Positions 1-5,291 are shown, counted from the first letter of the stretch. The stretch: DNA of 5,358 nucleotides from Pseudomonadota bacterium (GCA_021825225.1 JAKAIH010000224.1:1-5358), one strand, 5' to 3'. Translations and numbers: made by a program. The notes: generated by a model from the letters alone, not told the origin.

Positions 1-1
1 C

Positions 2-586
2 ATGAAAATGAAGCTCGGGACTCCCAAGGCGCCGATTTCTGCTGCGGATTCGCCGGGCAATTCACCCGAACCGGGCGCCGGCCAGATCAGTCAGAATATC
101 GAAGCCATCATGTCGTTCTACTCGCGCGACGAACGGCAGATCAGCGCCTCGCAGCGGGTTCTCGAAACCATCAGTGCTTCCGTGGGGCGCCCGCTCTATC
201 TCGGCTCCCTGGTGCTTGTGGTCGCGCTCTGGGTGTTCGCCAACGCCATGGCGCATCGCCTGGGTTTCGCGGAAATCGATCCGCCGCCGTTTTTTTGGCT
301 GCAGGGCCTGGTCAGCCTGGGCGCATTGTTGACGACGACGGTTCTTCTGATCAAACAGAATCGCCTGGCCGCGCTGGAGGAACGGCGGGCGCATCTCGAA
401 CTGCAGGTCAATTTGCTGACGGAACAGAAGACCACCAAACTGATCAAGCTGATGGAAGAGTTGCGCCGCGATTTGCCGATGGTCAAGAACCGCGTCGATG
501 CGGAGGCGGCAGCCTTGCAGCAGCCGACCGACGCGGGGCAGGTGCTCGCCGAACTCGACGAGCGGCGCGAGGCGGCATCCCGCTGA
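2..586 (+). CDS. DUF1003 family two-helix membrane protein
   Basis: A 194-residue protein with the layout of the DUF1003 family, whose biochemical role is unknown. A polar, Pro/Gly-rich N-terminus (about 1-30) leads into a helical stretch (about 45-62). Two predicted membrane helices follow at about 65-84 and 97-117, joined by a short loop with the acidic-proline motif EIDPPPF. After the second helix come the family's typical K-Q-N-R sequence (118-121) and a long charged, probably coiled-coil tail (122-194) rich in Glu, Arg and Leu. The tail contains the L-x-x-Q-V-N-L-L segment that matches the E/Q-x-x-V-N-L signature of the family. The ATG at position 2 is so close to the edge that its ribosome binding site is not visible. 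The ATG at position 8 or a start upstream of the window is also possible. The gene ends before a converging operon, so it is probably transcribed alone or as the last gene of an upstream unit. Confidence 0.85.
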   Translation: MKMKLGTPKAPISAADSPGNSPEPGAGQISQNIEAIMSFYSRDERQISASQRVLETISASVGRPLYLGSLVLVVALWVFANAMAHRLGFAEIDPPPFFWLQGLVSLGALLTTTVLLIKQNRLAALEERRAHLELQVNLLTEQKTTKLIKLMEELRRDLPMVKNRVDAEAAALQQPTDAGQVLAELDERREAASR

Positions 587-602
587 TGCTTGCATGTATG
601 GC

Positions 603-619
603 CGGCAGCGCCGCTGCCG
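603..619. terminator. GC hairpin in the convergent gap, possible weak terminator
   Basis: CGGCAGC at 603-609 and GCTGCCG at 613-619 form a perfect 7-bp stem with a 3-nt loop. It starts 16 nt after the stop codon of the DUF1003 gene and lies between two convergent genes. Neither strand has a T-tract after it, so it does not meet the usual criteria for an intrinsic terminator. It may be a bidirectional hairpin or a Rho-assisted end. The rest of the gap from 587 to 716 shows nothing else I can support. Confidence 0.3.
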
Positions 620-716
620 CATATCGTCCGCGTTCGACCTCGCCGGGATGCTGGGATAGCGCGGTGTGAAGCGCGGCCGCGGTTTGATTGCGCAACGATA
701 ATCGGCGCAGAAGCGC

Positions 717-2156
717 TCAGGCGGCCTTGCCGGCGGCGGTCTGCGCGGATTGCAGCTTGCGCTCGAGCTGATGCAAGGCGGTGCGCAAGCCTTCCTCGAT
801 GACCGGGTGATAGAACGGCATCTCGAGCATCTGCGCGACGCTCATTTTGTTCTGCAGCGCCCAGGCAAGCAGGTGTGCAAGGTGCTCGGCGGCCGGTGCC
901 AGCATTTCCGCACCGAGGAAGCGGCCGCTCGCATAATCCGCGTAGACATTCAGCAGACCCTTGTTCTTGAGCAGGATGCGCGCGCGCCCCTGGTCCTCGA
1001 AGCCTGCCTGCCCGGTAGCGAAGCTGCCGGGTTTCAGAGCATGGAATCCGCCGCCGACGATGCCGATCTGCGGATCGGTAAACACCACGCCGATCGGCGC
1101 GCGGCGCAGACCGCGGTGCACCGGCTCGCCCAGCGCGAGACGCGCGGCGTTGCCGCCCGCAATGCGTCCTTCGTCGGCGGCCTCGTGCAGCAGCGGAATG
1201 AAGTTGTCGGCATCGCCCGCGATGAAGATCGGGCTTGCTCCGGTCGCGCTCACGGTCCGGCTTGTCAGTGGATCGAAGCGGGGCACGCCCTTGGAATCGA
1301 GACTGAGCGTGGTCTGGTCGAGGCCAATGTCCGTTACGTTGGGTACGCGTCCGGTGGCAGCCAGCACGAAATCGAAATACTCGATCTCCTGGGTGGCATC
1401 GGGCCCGGCGCGTCCGATGGCGACGCGCTCGCCATGGCGCCGCATGTGCGCGATTTGCGCGTCCGGCTCCAGGGTGAATTCCGCGTTGAACGTGGCGAGC
1501 GCGTAGGCGCGGATCTCCGGATCGCTGATCGGGCCGACGCGGCCCCCCCGGCCGAGCACCGCGACATGAACGCCCAGGCGGTGCAATGCCTGGCCCAGCT
1601 CCAGGCCGATAATACCCGGGCCGATCACGGCCACGGCCTTGGGCAGATCGTGCCAGTCGAACACGTCGTCGCTGATGATCAGGTGCTCGCCCAGAGCCTT
1701 GAACGAATCCGGGTAGGCGGCGCGCGAGCCGGTGGCGATGACGATGCTTTTGGCCGTGACCCGGGTATGGTCGGCGACCGCTATCGTATGGTCGTCCACG
1801 AAACGCGCGTGGCCGCGAATGCGTTCCGCGTCGGGCATTTCATCGACCTCGCGCAGCGCGAAACCGACAAAGCGCTCGCGCTCGCGCCTTACCCGATCCA
1901 TGAGCTTGCGCCCGTCGATGCGAGCCGGGCCGTCGAGGTGGATGCCAAATTCCGGCGCTTTGCCGACGGCATGGGCGGCATCGGCGGCGGCAATGAGGAG
2001 CTTGCTCGGCATGCAGCCGACGCGCGCGCAGGTGGTTCCGTAGTCGCCGCCTTCGATAATCGCTGCGCCCGCTCCTGCGGCTTTGGCTGCGCGGTAGGCC
2101 GCCAGGCCGGCTGTGCCGGCACCGATTACCGCAACGTCGACTTGCACGGTCTTCAT
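717..2156 (-). CDS. Pyridine nucleotide-disulfide oxidoreductase, dihydrolipoyl dehydrogenase type
   Basis: A 479-residue flavoprotein, the usual length for the lipoamide dehydrogenase/glutathione reductase family. It carries the FAD-binding GAGTAG (12-17), the redox-active disulfide C43/C48 in TTCARVGCMPSK, ATGSR (141-145), the NAD(P)-binding GPGIIG (179-184), ATGRVPN (267-273) and the second FAD motif FIAGDAD (311-317). A C-terminal dimerisation domain carries the His450-Glu455 pair that corresponds to the catalytic HP....E of the family. All catalytic elements are therefore present. The substrate is uncertain. No pyruvate or 2-oxoglutarate dehydrogenase genes are nearby and no lipoyl domain is fused, so a role outside the classical complexes is likely. 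At the end of the second NAD(P)-domain strand the residues are G202-R203, where NADH-using lipoamide dehydrogenases have Glu. This suggests NADPH use. The start is supported by GAGGA 6 nt upstream of the ATG. The gene follows the peroxiredoxin-glutaredoxin gene by 54 bp, probably in one transcript. Confidence 0.9.
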   Translation of the reverse strand: MKTVQVDVAVIGAGTAGLAAYRAAKAAGAGAAIIEGGDYGTTCARVGCMPSKLLIAAADAAHAVGKAPEFGIHLDGPARIDGRKLMDRVRRERERFVGFALREVDEMPDAERIRGHARFVDDHTIAVADHTRVTAKSIVIATGSRAAYPDSFKALGEHLIISDDVFDWHDLPKAVAVIGPGIIGLELGQALHRLGVHVAVLGRGGRVGPISDPEIRAYALATFNAEFTLEPDAQIAHMRRHGERVAIGRAGPDATQEIEYFDFVLAATGRVPNVTDIGLDQTTLSLDSKGVPRFDPLTSRTVSATGASPIFIAGDADNFIPLLHEAADEGRIAGGNAARLALGEPVHRGLRRAPIGVVFTDPQIGIVGGGFHALKPGSFATGQAGFEDQGRARILLKNKGLLNVYADYASGRFLGAEMLAPAAEHLAHLLAWALQNKMSVAQMLEMPFYHPVIEEGLRTALHQLERKLQSAQTAAGKAA

Positions 2157-2210
2157 GTCCTGTCCTCGCTACGCCGGCAGCCGTCGCCGGGATGATGTCG
2201 GGGCGCTGCT

Positions 2211-2963
2211 TCAGGCCGCTTTGCGCGCTTTGAAGTACGCTTCCAGAGCGTCAGCGTTGCCGATGAGTTTGCCGCCGATGAAGACTTGCGGCCAGGTGCC
2301 GCTGCCGGAAACCGCGCGCAGCGTGCTCGAGCTGATGTTCTTGCCGAGGCTGATTTCGCTGTAGCGATAGCCCTTGGATTCGAGCAGCGCCTTGGCGCGC
2401 GCGCAGTGCGGGCAGCCGGGCTTGGCGAAGATCACCACGGGTTCGGGGGCGACGGCTTTCGGGTTGATGTACTTGAGCATGGTGTCGGCATCGGAGACCT
2501 CATACGGGTCGCCTTCCTTGTCCGGCTCGATGAACATTTTCTCGATCACGCCGTTCTTGACCAGCATGGAATAGCGCCAGGAGCGCTTGCCAAAACCGAG
2601 GGCGGATTTGTCGACCAGCATCCCCATGCCGGCGCTGAATTCGCCGTTGCCGTCGGGAACCAGCGTGATGTTGTCGGCTTCCTGGTCCTGCTTCCATTCG
2701 TTCATGACGAAGGCGTCATTGACCGACAGGCAGACGATCCGGTCCACGCCGTTGGCCTTGAACACGCCGGCGAGCTCGTTGTAACGCGGCAGGTGGCTGT
2801 TCGAACAGGTCGGCGTATAGGCGCCCGGCAGGGCAAACACGACGACGGTCTGAGCCTTGAACAACTCGTCGGTGCTCAGGTCCTTCCACTGGTGGTCGCT
2901 GCGGGTCTTGAACGTTACATCGGGTACAGCTTTGCCTTCGAGGCTCTTGGCGCTGGGCAGCAT
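2211..2963 (-). CDS. Hybrid peroxiredoxin-glutaredoxin (Prx5-type peroxidase fused to glutaredoxin)
   Basis: A 250-residue cytoplasmic thiol peroxidase that should reduce hydrogen and alkyl peroxides with electrons from glutathione through its own glutaredoxin domain. Residues about 3-165 form a Prx5-type domain with the peroxidatic cysteine C53 in PGAYTPTCS, preceded by the usual Pro/Gly context, and the conserved Arg residues in GKRSWRYSM (R127, R130). Residues about 174-250 form the glutaredoxin domain with the active site C184-P-H-C187, the cis-Pro loop TWPQVFI (223-229) and the GG..IG motif (230-235) before the last helix. This layout matches the hybrid known from Haemophilus influenzae. 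The frame stays open upstream to 3053. I chose the ATG at 2963 because AAAGGA lies 6 nt before it and because the family begins close to this Met. It is the first gene of a probable operon with the flavoprotein downstream. A promoter and a palindromic site lie upstream. Confidence 0.93.
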   Translation of the reverse strand: MLPSAKSLEGKAVPDVTFKTRSDHQWKDLSTDELFKAQTVVVFALPGAYTPTCSNSHLPRYNELAGVFKANGVDRIVCLSVNDAFVMNEWKQDQEADNITLVPDGNGEFSAGMGMLVDKSALGFGKRSWRYSMLVKNGVIEKMFIEPDKEGDPYEVSDADTMLKYINPKAVAPEPVVIFAKPGCPHCARAKALLESKGYRYSEISLGKNISSSTLRAVSGSGTWPQVFIGGKLIGNADALEAYFKARKAA

Positions 2964-3001
2964 GGTCGTTCCTTTGGTCTTGGGTCGATGGAATGGGAGG
3001 C

Positions 3002-3052
3002 TCGACCGAATATATTCCCTTGGCCGCCGCATCTTCTGTGCGACAGCGCACA
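3002..3052 (-). promoter_or_regulatory. Candidate promoter and CRP/FNR-shaped operator for the peroxidase operon (site A)
   Basis: Read on the minus strand, TGTGCGCTGTCGCACAGA starts at 3052; its first 16 bases (3037-3052) are two perfect 6-bp inverted arms around 4 nt. Twenty-two nt further on is a TATATT hexamer (3014-3009), inside the perfect palindrome GAATATATTC (3008-3017). With a start near 3002, the palindrome would be centred about 42 bp upstream, where class II activators of the CRP/FNR type bind. No good -35 hexamer is visible, which fits an activator-dependent promoter. The binding protein is unknown. The same motif recurs at 3763 and 5248. Confidence 0.5.
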
Positions 3053-3268
3053 AAGCGGCGTGCCGCGAAGGCGGATAATCCTGCAGGCGAATCCTGCTAT
3101 GCGCGCTGGCGTACTGAAGCGGCCGGGCAGATCCCGTAGCATCATGTTCGCGCGCAACGCGCCGACACGATGTACATCCGGCGCGGGGCGATGCACGCTG
3201 TCGGGCATCGCACTGGCCCCGCGTAATGGGCCGGATCGGCGCAGCCGCTTAACTGAACGGAGGAAAGT
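3053..3268. other. Left-over part of the divergent intergenic region
   Basis: No coding region can be supported here; the open frames that cross it are shadows of the peroxidase gene. It holds an 8-bp direct repeat, AATCCTGC, at 3077-3084 and 3090-3097, and a perfect 10-bp palindrome GATGTACATC at 3169-3178. It must also hold the promoter of the LapA-type gene, but I find no convincing -35/-10 pair. TAATGG at 3224-3229 is the best -10-like hexamer and has no fitting -35. Confidence 0.4.
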
Positions 3269-3676
3269 ATGCAGCTCTTGTTGATTCTGGGTATCGTTTT
3301 CGCGATCGGCACGGTCACGTTTGCCATGCAGAACAATATCCCGGTGACGGTGGTTCTCGGCTTCTGGCGCTACGACAGTTCGCTCGCGGTGGTGCTGTTG
3401 GTGGCGGTCTGTCTCGGGGCGTTGATCGCGGCGCTGGTATCGACCCCAAGCGTGATCAAAGGACAGTGGTCCGCTGCGCGCCTGCGGCGCCAGGTGGCAA
3501 GCCTGGAGAACGACAAGACATCCCTCGAACTGCGCGTGCGTGAACTCGAAGCGGAGGCGGAGCGGACAACGCCGGCACCGGCGCCGCAAGCGCAGGGGGC
3601 CGCGCCCTATGTGGGCTTGAAGGCGCTCATGATGGATCACGAGGAAACGAACCCGAGGGAAACGAATCCGCGCTGA
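3269..3676 (+). CDS. LapA/DUF1049 domain inner-membrane protein
   Basis: A 135-residue protein with the lipopolysaccharide assembly protein A domain (DUF1049). Two membrane helices (about 1-20 and 38-58) flank a short loop. The family signature F-A-x-Q-N-N-x-P-V-T-V (18-28) and the aromatic F-W (32-33) are clear. A charged coiled-coil segment (about 66-99) follows, as in other family members, then an Ala/Pro linker (about 100-112). In E. coli the LapA/LapB pair acts in control of lipopolysaccharide synthesis, but no lapB-like gene is next to this one, so only the family assignment is safe. The start is well supported by GGAGG at 3259-3263, 5 nt before the ATG. The protein ends with a tandem repeat of ETNPR, an extension I do not recognise as a family feature. 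Confidence 0.87.
   Translation: MQLLLILGIVFAIGTVTFAMQNNIPVTVVLGFWRYDSSLAVVLLVAVCLGALIAALVSTPSVIKGQWSAARLRRQVASLENDKTSLELRVRELEAEAERTTPAPAPQAQGAAPYVGLKALMMDHEETNPRETNPR
3646..3675 (+). repeat. Tandem 15-nt duplication at the end of the LapA-type gene
   Basis: Two adjacent 15-nt units each encode E-T-N-P-R just before the stop codon and differ at only three bases. It looks like a recent in-frame duplication that lengthened the C-terminus by five residues. Confidence 0.7.
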
Positions 3677-3762
3677 TCCTTCAATGCGCCGACCTTCTCT
3701 CCGGAGCCGAACAGCATGCCAGACGCGATGCCCGAGCTTGACCGGCGACGCCCACGCCTCTT

Positions 3763-3805
3763 TGTGTGCTTGCGCACAGACCGGCGCAGGCTTCGAGGCC
3801 ATGCT
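3763..3805 (+). promoter_or_regulatory. Candidate promoter and operator for the 64-residue protein gene (site B)
   Basis: TGTGTGCTTGCGCACAGA begins at 3763 and its first 16 bases form a near-perfect palindrome (5 of 6 arm pairs). It is the second copy of the motif seen upstream of the peroxidase gene and keeps the trailing GA. A weak -10-like CATGCT (3800-3805) lies 21 nt after it. The start codon of the next gene is 60 nt past the GA. The -10 match is poor (3 of 6), so the promoter is less certain than the palindrome. Confidence 0.4.
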
Positions 3806-3840
3806 GCACCCGTGTTGACAAACCGCAGGAGAGCGCAACC

Positions 3841-4035
3841 ATGAAACGCAATGCAAGCCGCAGCCGCAATACGCCGAAACTGCCGACCGCCTGGTGCGAG
3901 GCCGAGTACGCCGCGCTGCGCCCCAGCGCCGCAGACCGCTATGACGATAGCGTCAGCGAGAATATCTTCGACGCCGAGGACGAGCGTGCGGAAGTCGACA
4001 TTATCGTCCATGCGATGATGCACGACGCGAACTGA
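3841..4035 (+). CDS. Unrecognised small acidic protein, 64 residues
   Basis: I do not recognise this protein. The first 14 residues are strongly basic (MKRNASRSRNTPK). The remainder is acidic, with a Trp-Cys pair at 18-19, E-A-E-Y at 20-23 and an Asp/Glu-rich stretch from about 34 to 53 that ends in a helix-like segment with two His residues (D-I-I-V-H-A-M-M-H-D). There is no signal peptide and no membrane helix, so it is probably cytoplasmic. It is likely to be real: AGGAG at 3827-3831 lies 9 nt before the ATG, codon use is GC-rich like its neighbours, a candidate regulatory palindrome sits upstream and a hairpin follows 11 nt after the stop. The frame is open further upstream to an ATG at 3766, but that start would run through the palindrome and has no ribosome binding site. 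It appears to be transcribed on its own. Confidence 0.65.
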   Translation: MKRNASRSRNTPKLPTAWCEAEYAALRPSAADRYDDSVSENIFDAEDERAEVDIIVHAMMHDAN

Positions 4036-4046
4036 GGGCTCGCTGC

Positions 4047-4073
4047 GAAGAGAGGGGATGCATCCCTTTCTTG
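4047..4073 (+). terminator. Hairpin with pyrimidine-rich end, possible intrinsic terminator
   Basis: GGGATGCATCCC at 4055-4066 is a perfect 12-bp palindrome. The flanks extend the pairing (AAGA at 4048-4051 with TCTT at 4069-4072, one bulged base). The downstream side reads CCCTTTCTT, so the stem runs into a T-rich stretch as in an intrinsic terminator, though the tract is short and interrupted. It starts 11 nt after the stop of the 64-residue gene and would separate that gene from the next. Confidence 0.5.
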
Positions 4074-4076
4074 AAT

Positions 4077-4118
4077 TGTGCTCTTGCGCGCTTTACCCGA
4101 GTGTTCCGTTGGTATCAT
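4077..4118 (+). promoter_or_regulatory. Candidate promoter of the 73-residue peptide gene, with a degenerate copy of the palindrome (site D)
   Basis: TATCAT at 4113-4118 matches the -10 consensus at 5 of 6 bases and lies 20 nt before the start codon, which gives a leader of about 14 nt that still contains the ribosome binding site. Twenty nt upstream of the hexamer, TGTGCTCTTGCGCGCT (4077-4092) keeps the left half-site TGTGC and a partial right half. This could be a decayed fourth copy of the shared motif or chance. TTTACC at 4092-4097 is an alternative weak -35 with 15-nt spacing. Confidence 0.35.
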
Positions 4119-4138
4119 CGTTTCGATCCGGAGAATGC

Positions 4139-4360
4139 ATGAAAACCTTGCTTGCTTTGACGCTTGGCGCGCTGCCTCTGCTGCTCCCCGGGGTGGCATT
4201 TGCGCAGAGCGGAAACATGATGAATGGCGGCGCGTGGGGCAGCGGCTGGATGGGGGGGTACGGCGGGATGGGTGGATATGGCGGGCCATGGGTGCCGCTA
4301 TTGCTGCTTATCGCAGTCGTCGCTCTTGTGGTGTGGGTCGTCAGGCAAAAGCGCAAATAA
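4139..4360 (+). CDS. Small Gly/Met/Trp-rich secreted or membrane peptide, 73 residues
   Basis: A 73-residue protein in three parts. Residues 1-22 are a clear signal peptide: a basic start, a Leu-rich core and the cleavage motif AFA before Gln23. Residues 23-48 are a low-complexity stretch of Gly, Met, Trp and Tyr with repeats of the type GGYGGM. Residues 49-69 are one membrane helix, followed by the basic tail RQKRK, which should stay in the cytoplasm. The Gly-rich part would therefore face the periplasm. This layout resembles the N-terminal part of small proteins that carry a SHOCT domain, but no SHOCT domain follows here. The function is unknown. The start is set by CGGAG at 4129-4133, 5 nt before the ATG; the longer frame from 4058 begins inside the hairpin and has no signal peptide. 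The codons for the Gly stretch contain a run of seven G (4252-4258). Confidence 0.75.
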   Translation: MKTLLALTLGALPLLLPGVAFAQSGNMMNGGAWGSGWMGGYGGMGGYGGPWVPLLLLIAVVALVVWVVRQKRK

Positions 4361-4462
4361 ATGGCGGCGGCGCGGCCAATTCGTCCGCATGCGGCGCGCG
4401 CAGCGCGAGGCGCGGGGGGATCATTGCCTTGCGGCGCGCCATGAGCCGGCCTGCACCTCGTC
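4361..4462. other. Short gap with no supported element
   Basis: The only visible structure is a perfect palindrome, CCGCATGCGG, without a T-tract. I see no promoter, so the next gene may be read through from the 73-residue gene. A 9-codon frame from the ATG at 4441 ends across the start of the next gene and could couple translation, but it has no ribosome binding site. Confidence 0.3.
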
Positions 4463-4852
4463 ATGTCTGATGCCATGCGCTCCGCGGCACCCGCAGGGTC
4501 AGCTTCGGCGCTGATTGCCTCGGTGCGCCTGCTGGCAGAGCGTTTCCTCGCGCTGGCAACGCTCGAAGCCAGACAGGCCGGCCTGAGCCTGGCATGGATG
4601 CTGGGGCTGGCGCTGCTTGCCGCAGGACTCGTGCTCAGCGGCTGGCTCGCGCTGCTCGCTTGCGCCGTGCTGGCCCTGGTTCAGAACGACATCCTCGCCT
4701 GGGGATGGGCGCTCGCGCTCGCTGCGCTGCTCAGTTTTGCCGTGGCCGGCGGCCTCGTGCTGCTCGCGGTCCGGCGCGGCAGGGATCTGCTGTTTCCGGC
4801 GACGCGGCGACAACTCGGGCGAATCGGCACCCGGGGAAATCAACATGAATGA
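4463..4852 (+). CDS. YqjE-like membrane protein (phage holin superfamily III-like)
   Basis: A 129-residue protein with the layout of the YqjE/phage holin 3_6 family. An amphipathic N-terminal region (about 13-40) contains the typical R-x-x-x-L-A-x-L-E-A-R sequence. Two long membrane hairpin segments follow at about 42-73 and 79-103, then a basic C-terminal tail (R104-R124). Despite the name, members on chromosomes are not thought to be lysis proteins; E. coli YqjE sits in the yqjCDEK set of stress-related membrane proteins. The usual DUF883 (YqjD-like) partner is not directly upstream here. The ribosome binding site before the ATG at 4463 is weak, and ATG at 4475 (Met5) is an alternative start. 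The gene overlaps the next by 8 bases (ATGAATGA), which shows that the two are co-translated. Confidence 0.8.
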   Translation: MSDAMRSAAPAGSASALIASVRLLAERFLALATLEARQAGLSLAWMLGLALLAAGLVLSGWLALLACAVLALVQNDILAWGWALALAALLSFAVAGGLVLLAVRRGRDLLFPATRRQLGRIGTRGNQHE

Positions 4853-5180
4853 GCGGCCCGACACAATTGCCCTGGCCGAACAGCGGGTGGCAGAAGCGCG
4901 GACGGCAGTGATCGCCGATTACCGTTCGGTGCGGACGAACCTGAACCGGCGCGCGCGTTCGCCTGCAGTTGTCGGCGGTGTATTGCTGGGCGCCATCGCC
5001 CTCGGCTATGTCGCCGTGCGCCGGCGCAAGCCGGAGCGGGCAGTCGGCCCAAGAGGCGCGGGCCGATGGTCGCTGGCGCTCAATACGCTGCAACTGTTGC
5101 TGCCGCTGTTGACGGTACTCGGTGCGCGGACCAGAACCGCACGCAGACCCGGCGGCGAAGCCGGCGCAGCCAAGCGATAA
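4845..5180 (+). CDS. Hypothetical two-helix membrane protein in the YqjK position
   Basis: A 111-residue protein that I cannot place in a family by sequence alone. The N-terminal 38 residues are charged and helical (AEQRVAEARTAV, then a basic NLNRRAR). A first membrane segment spans about 40-58, followed by a strongly basic loop (59-72, R/K-rich), a second hydrophobic segment at about 76-94 and a basic Arg/Gly/Ala tail. E. coli places yqjK directly after yqjE, and this gene has the same position and a basic, membrane-associated character, so a YqjK-like role is possible by context only. The start lies inside the end of the YqjE-like gene, and GGGGA at 4833-4837 is 7 nt before the ATG. Confidence 0.75.
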   Translation: MNERPDTIALAEQRVAEARTAVIADYRSVRTNLNRRARSPAVVGGVLLGAIALGYVAVRRRKPERAVGPRGAGRWSLALNTLQLLLPLLTVLGARTRTARRPGGEAGAAKR

Positions 5181-5217
5181 GGCGCGCGTACCACACCGCT
5201 TTCGCGCAATGCGCGCC
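5181..5217 (+). repeat. Inverted repeat after the YqjE/K-like pair
   Basis: GGCGCGC (5181-5187), directly after the TAA stop, can pair with GCGCGCC (5211-5217) across 23 nt. There is no T-tract after it, so a terminator role is weak. In such GC-rich DNA it may be chance. Confidence 0.25.
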
Positions 5218-5247
5218 GCATCTGCTGACTTGATTCCGCTTCCTTTA

Positions 5248-5291
5248 TGTACGACAGCGCACAGAATGTCATAGGCGAAATCGAATAGCAT
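5248..5291 (+). promoter_or_regulatory. Candidate promoter and operator for a gene beyond the right edge (site C)
   Basis: TGTACGACAGCGCACAGA begins at 5248. Its 16-bp core differs from the plus-strand reading of site A by one base. TAGCAT (5286-5291) follows after 22 nt, the same spacing as at site A, and matches the first two and the last of the most conserved -10 bases. The palindrome centre would lie about 42 bp before a start near 5298. No coding region begins between here and 5358 that I can support, so the controlled gene is probably outside the window. Confidence 0.5.

Noticed and set aside
750..2195. A 481-residue open frame on the plus strand, opposite the flavoprotein gene
   Set aside because: It is a shadow of the minus-strand gene in GC-rich DNA. 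It shows no family motifs, while the minus frame has every motif of the disulfide oxidoreductase family.
2964..3053. A 30-residue N-terminal extension of the peroxiredoxin-glutaredoxin
   Set aside because: The extension would cover the proposed -10 region and end just inside the palindrome. It has no family similarity, and a good ribosome binding site precedes the ATG at 2963.
3169..3178. The palindrome GATGTACATC as an operator for the LapA-type gene
   Set aside because: It is single, sits about 90 bp from the start codon and has no recognisable promoter near it. A 10-bp palindrome alone is weak evidence.
3815..3820. A perfect TTGACA hexamer before the 64-residue gene
   Set aside because: A -10 at normal spacing would fall on the start codon, and the bases there (ACCATG) do not fit.
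2915..3856. A 313-residue open frame on the minus strand across the divergent region
   Set aside because: It runs antisense through the LapA-type gene and has an Arg/His-rich composition typical of a shadow frame.
4361..4444. A 27-codon frame directly after the 73-residue gene
   Set aside because: It has no ribosome binding site and a low-complexity Ala/Arg-rich product; it looks like chance.
4463..4852. Prophage remnant suggested by the holin-like protein
   Set aside because: This family is common on bacterial chromosomes as YqjE. No endolysin, integrase or structural gene is present.
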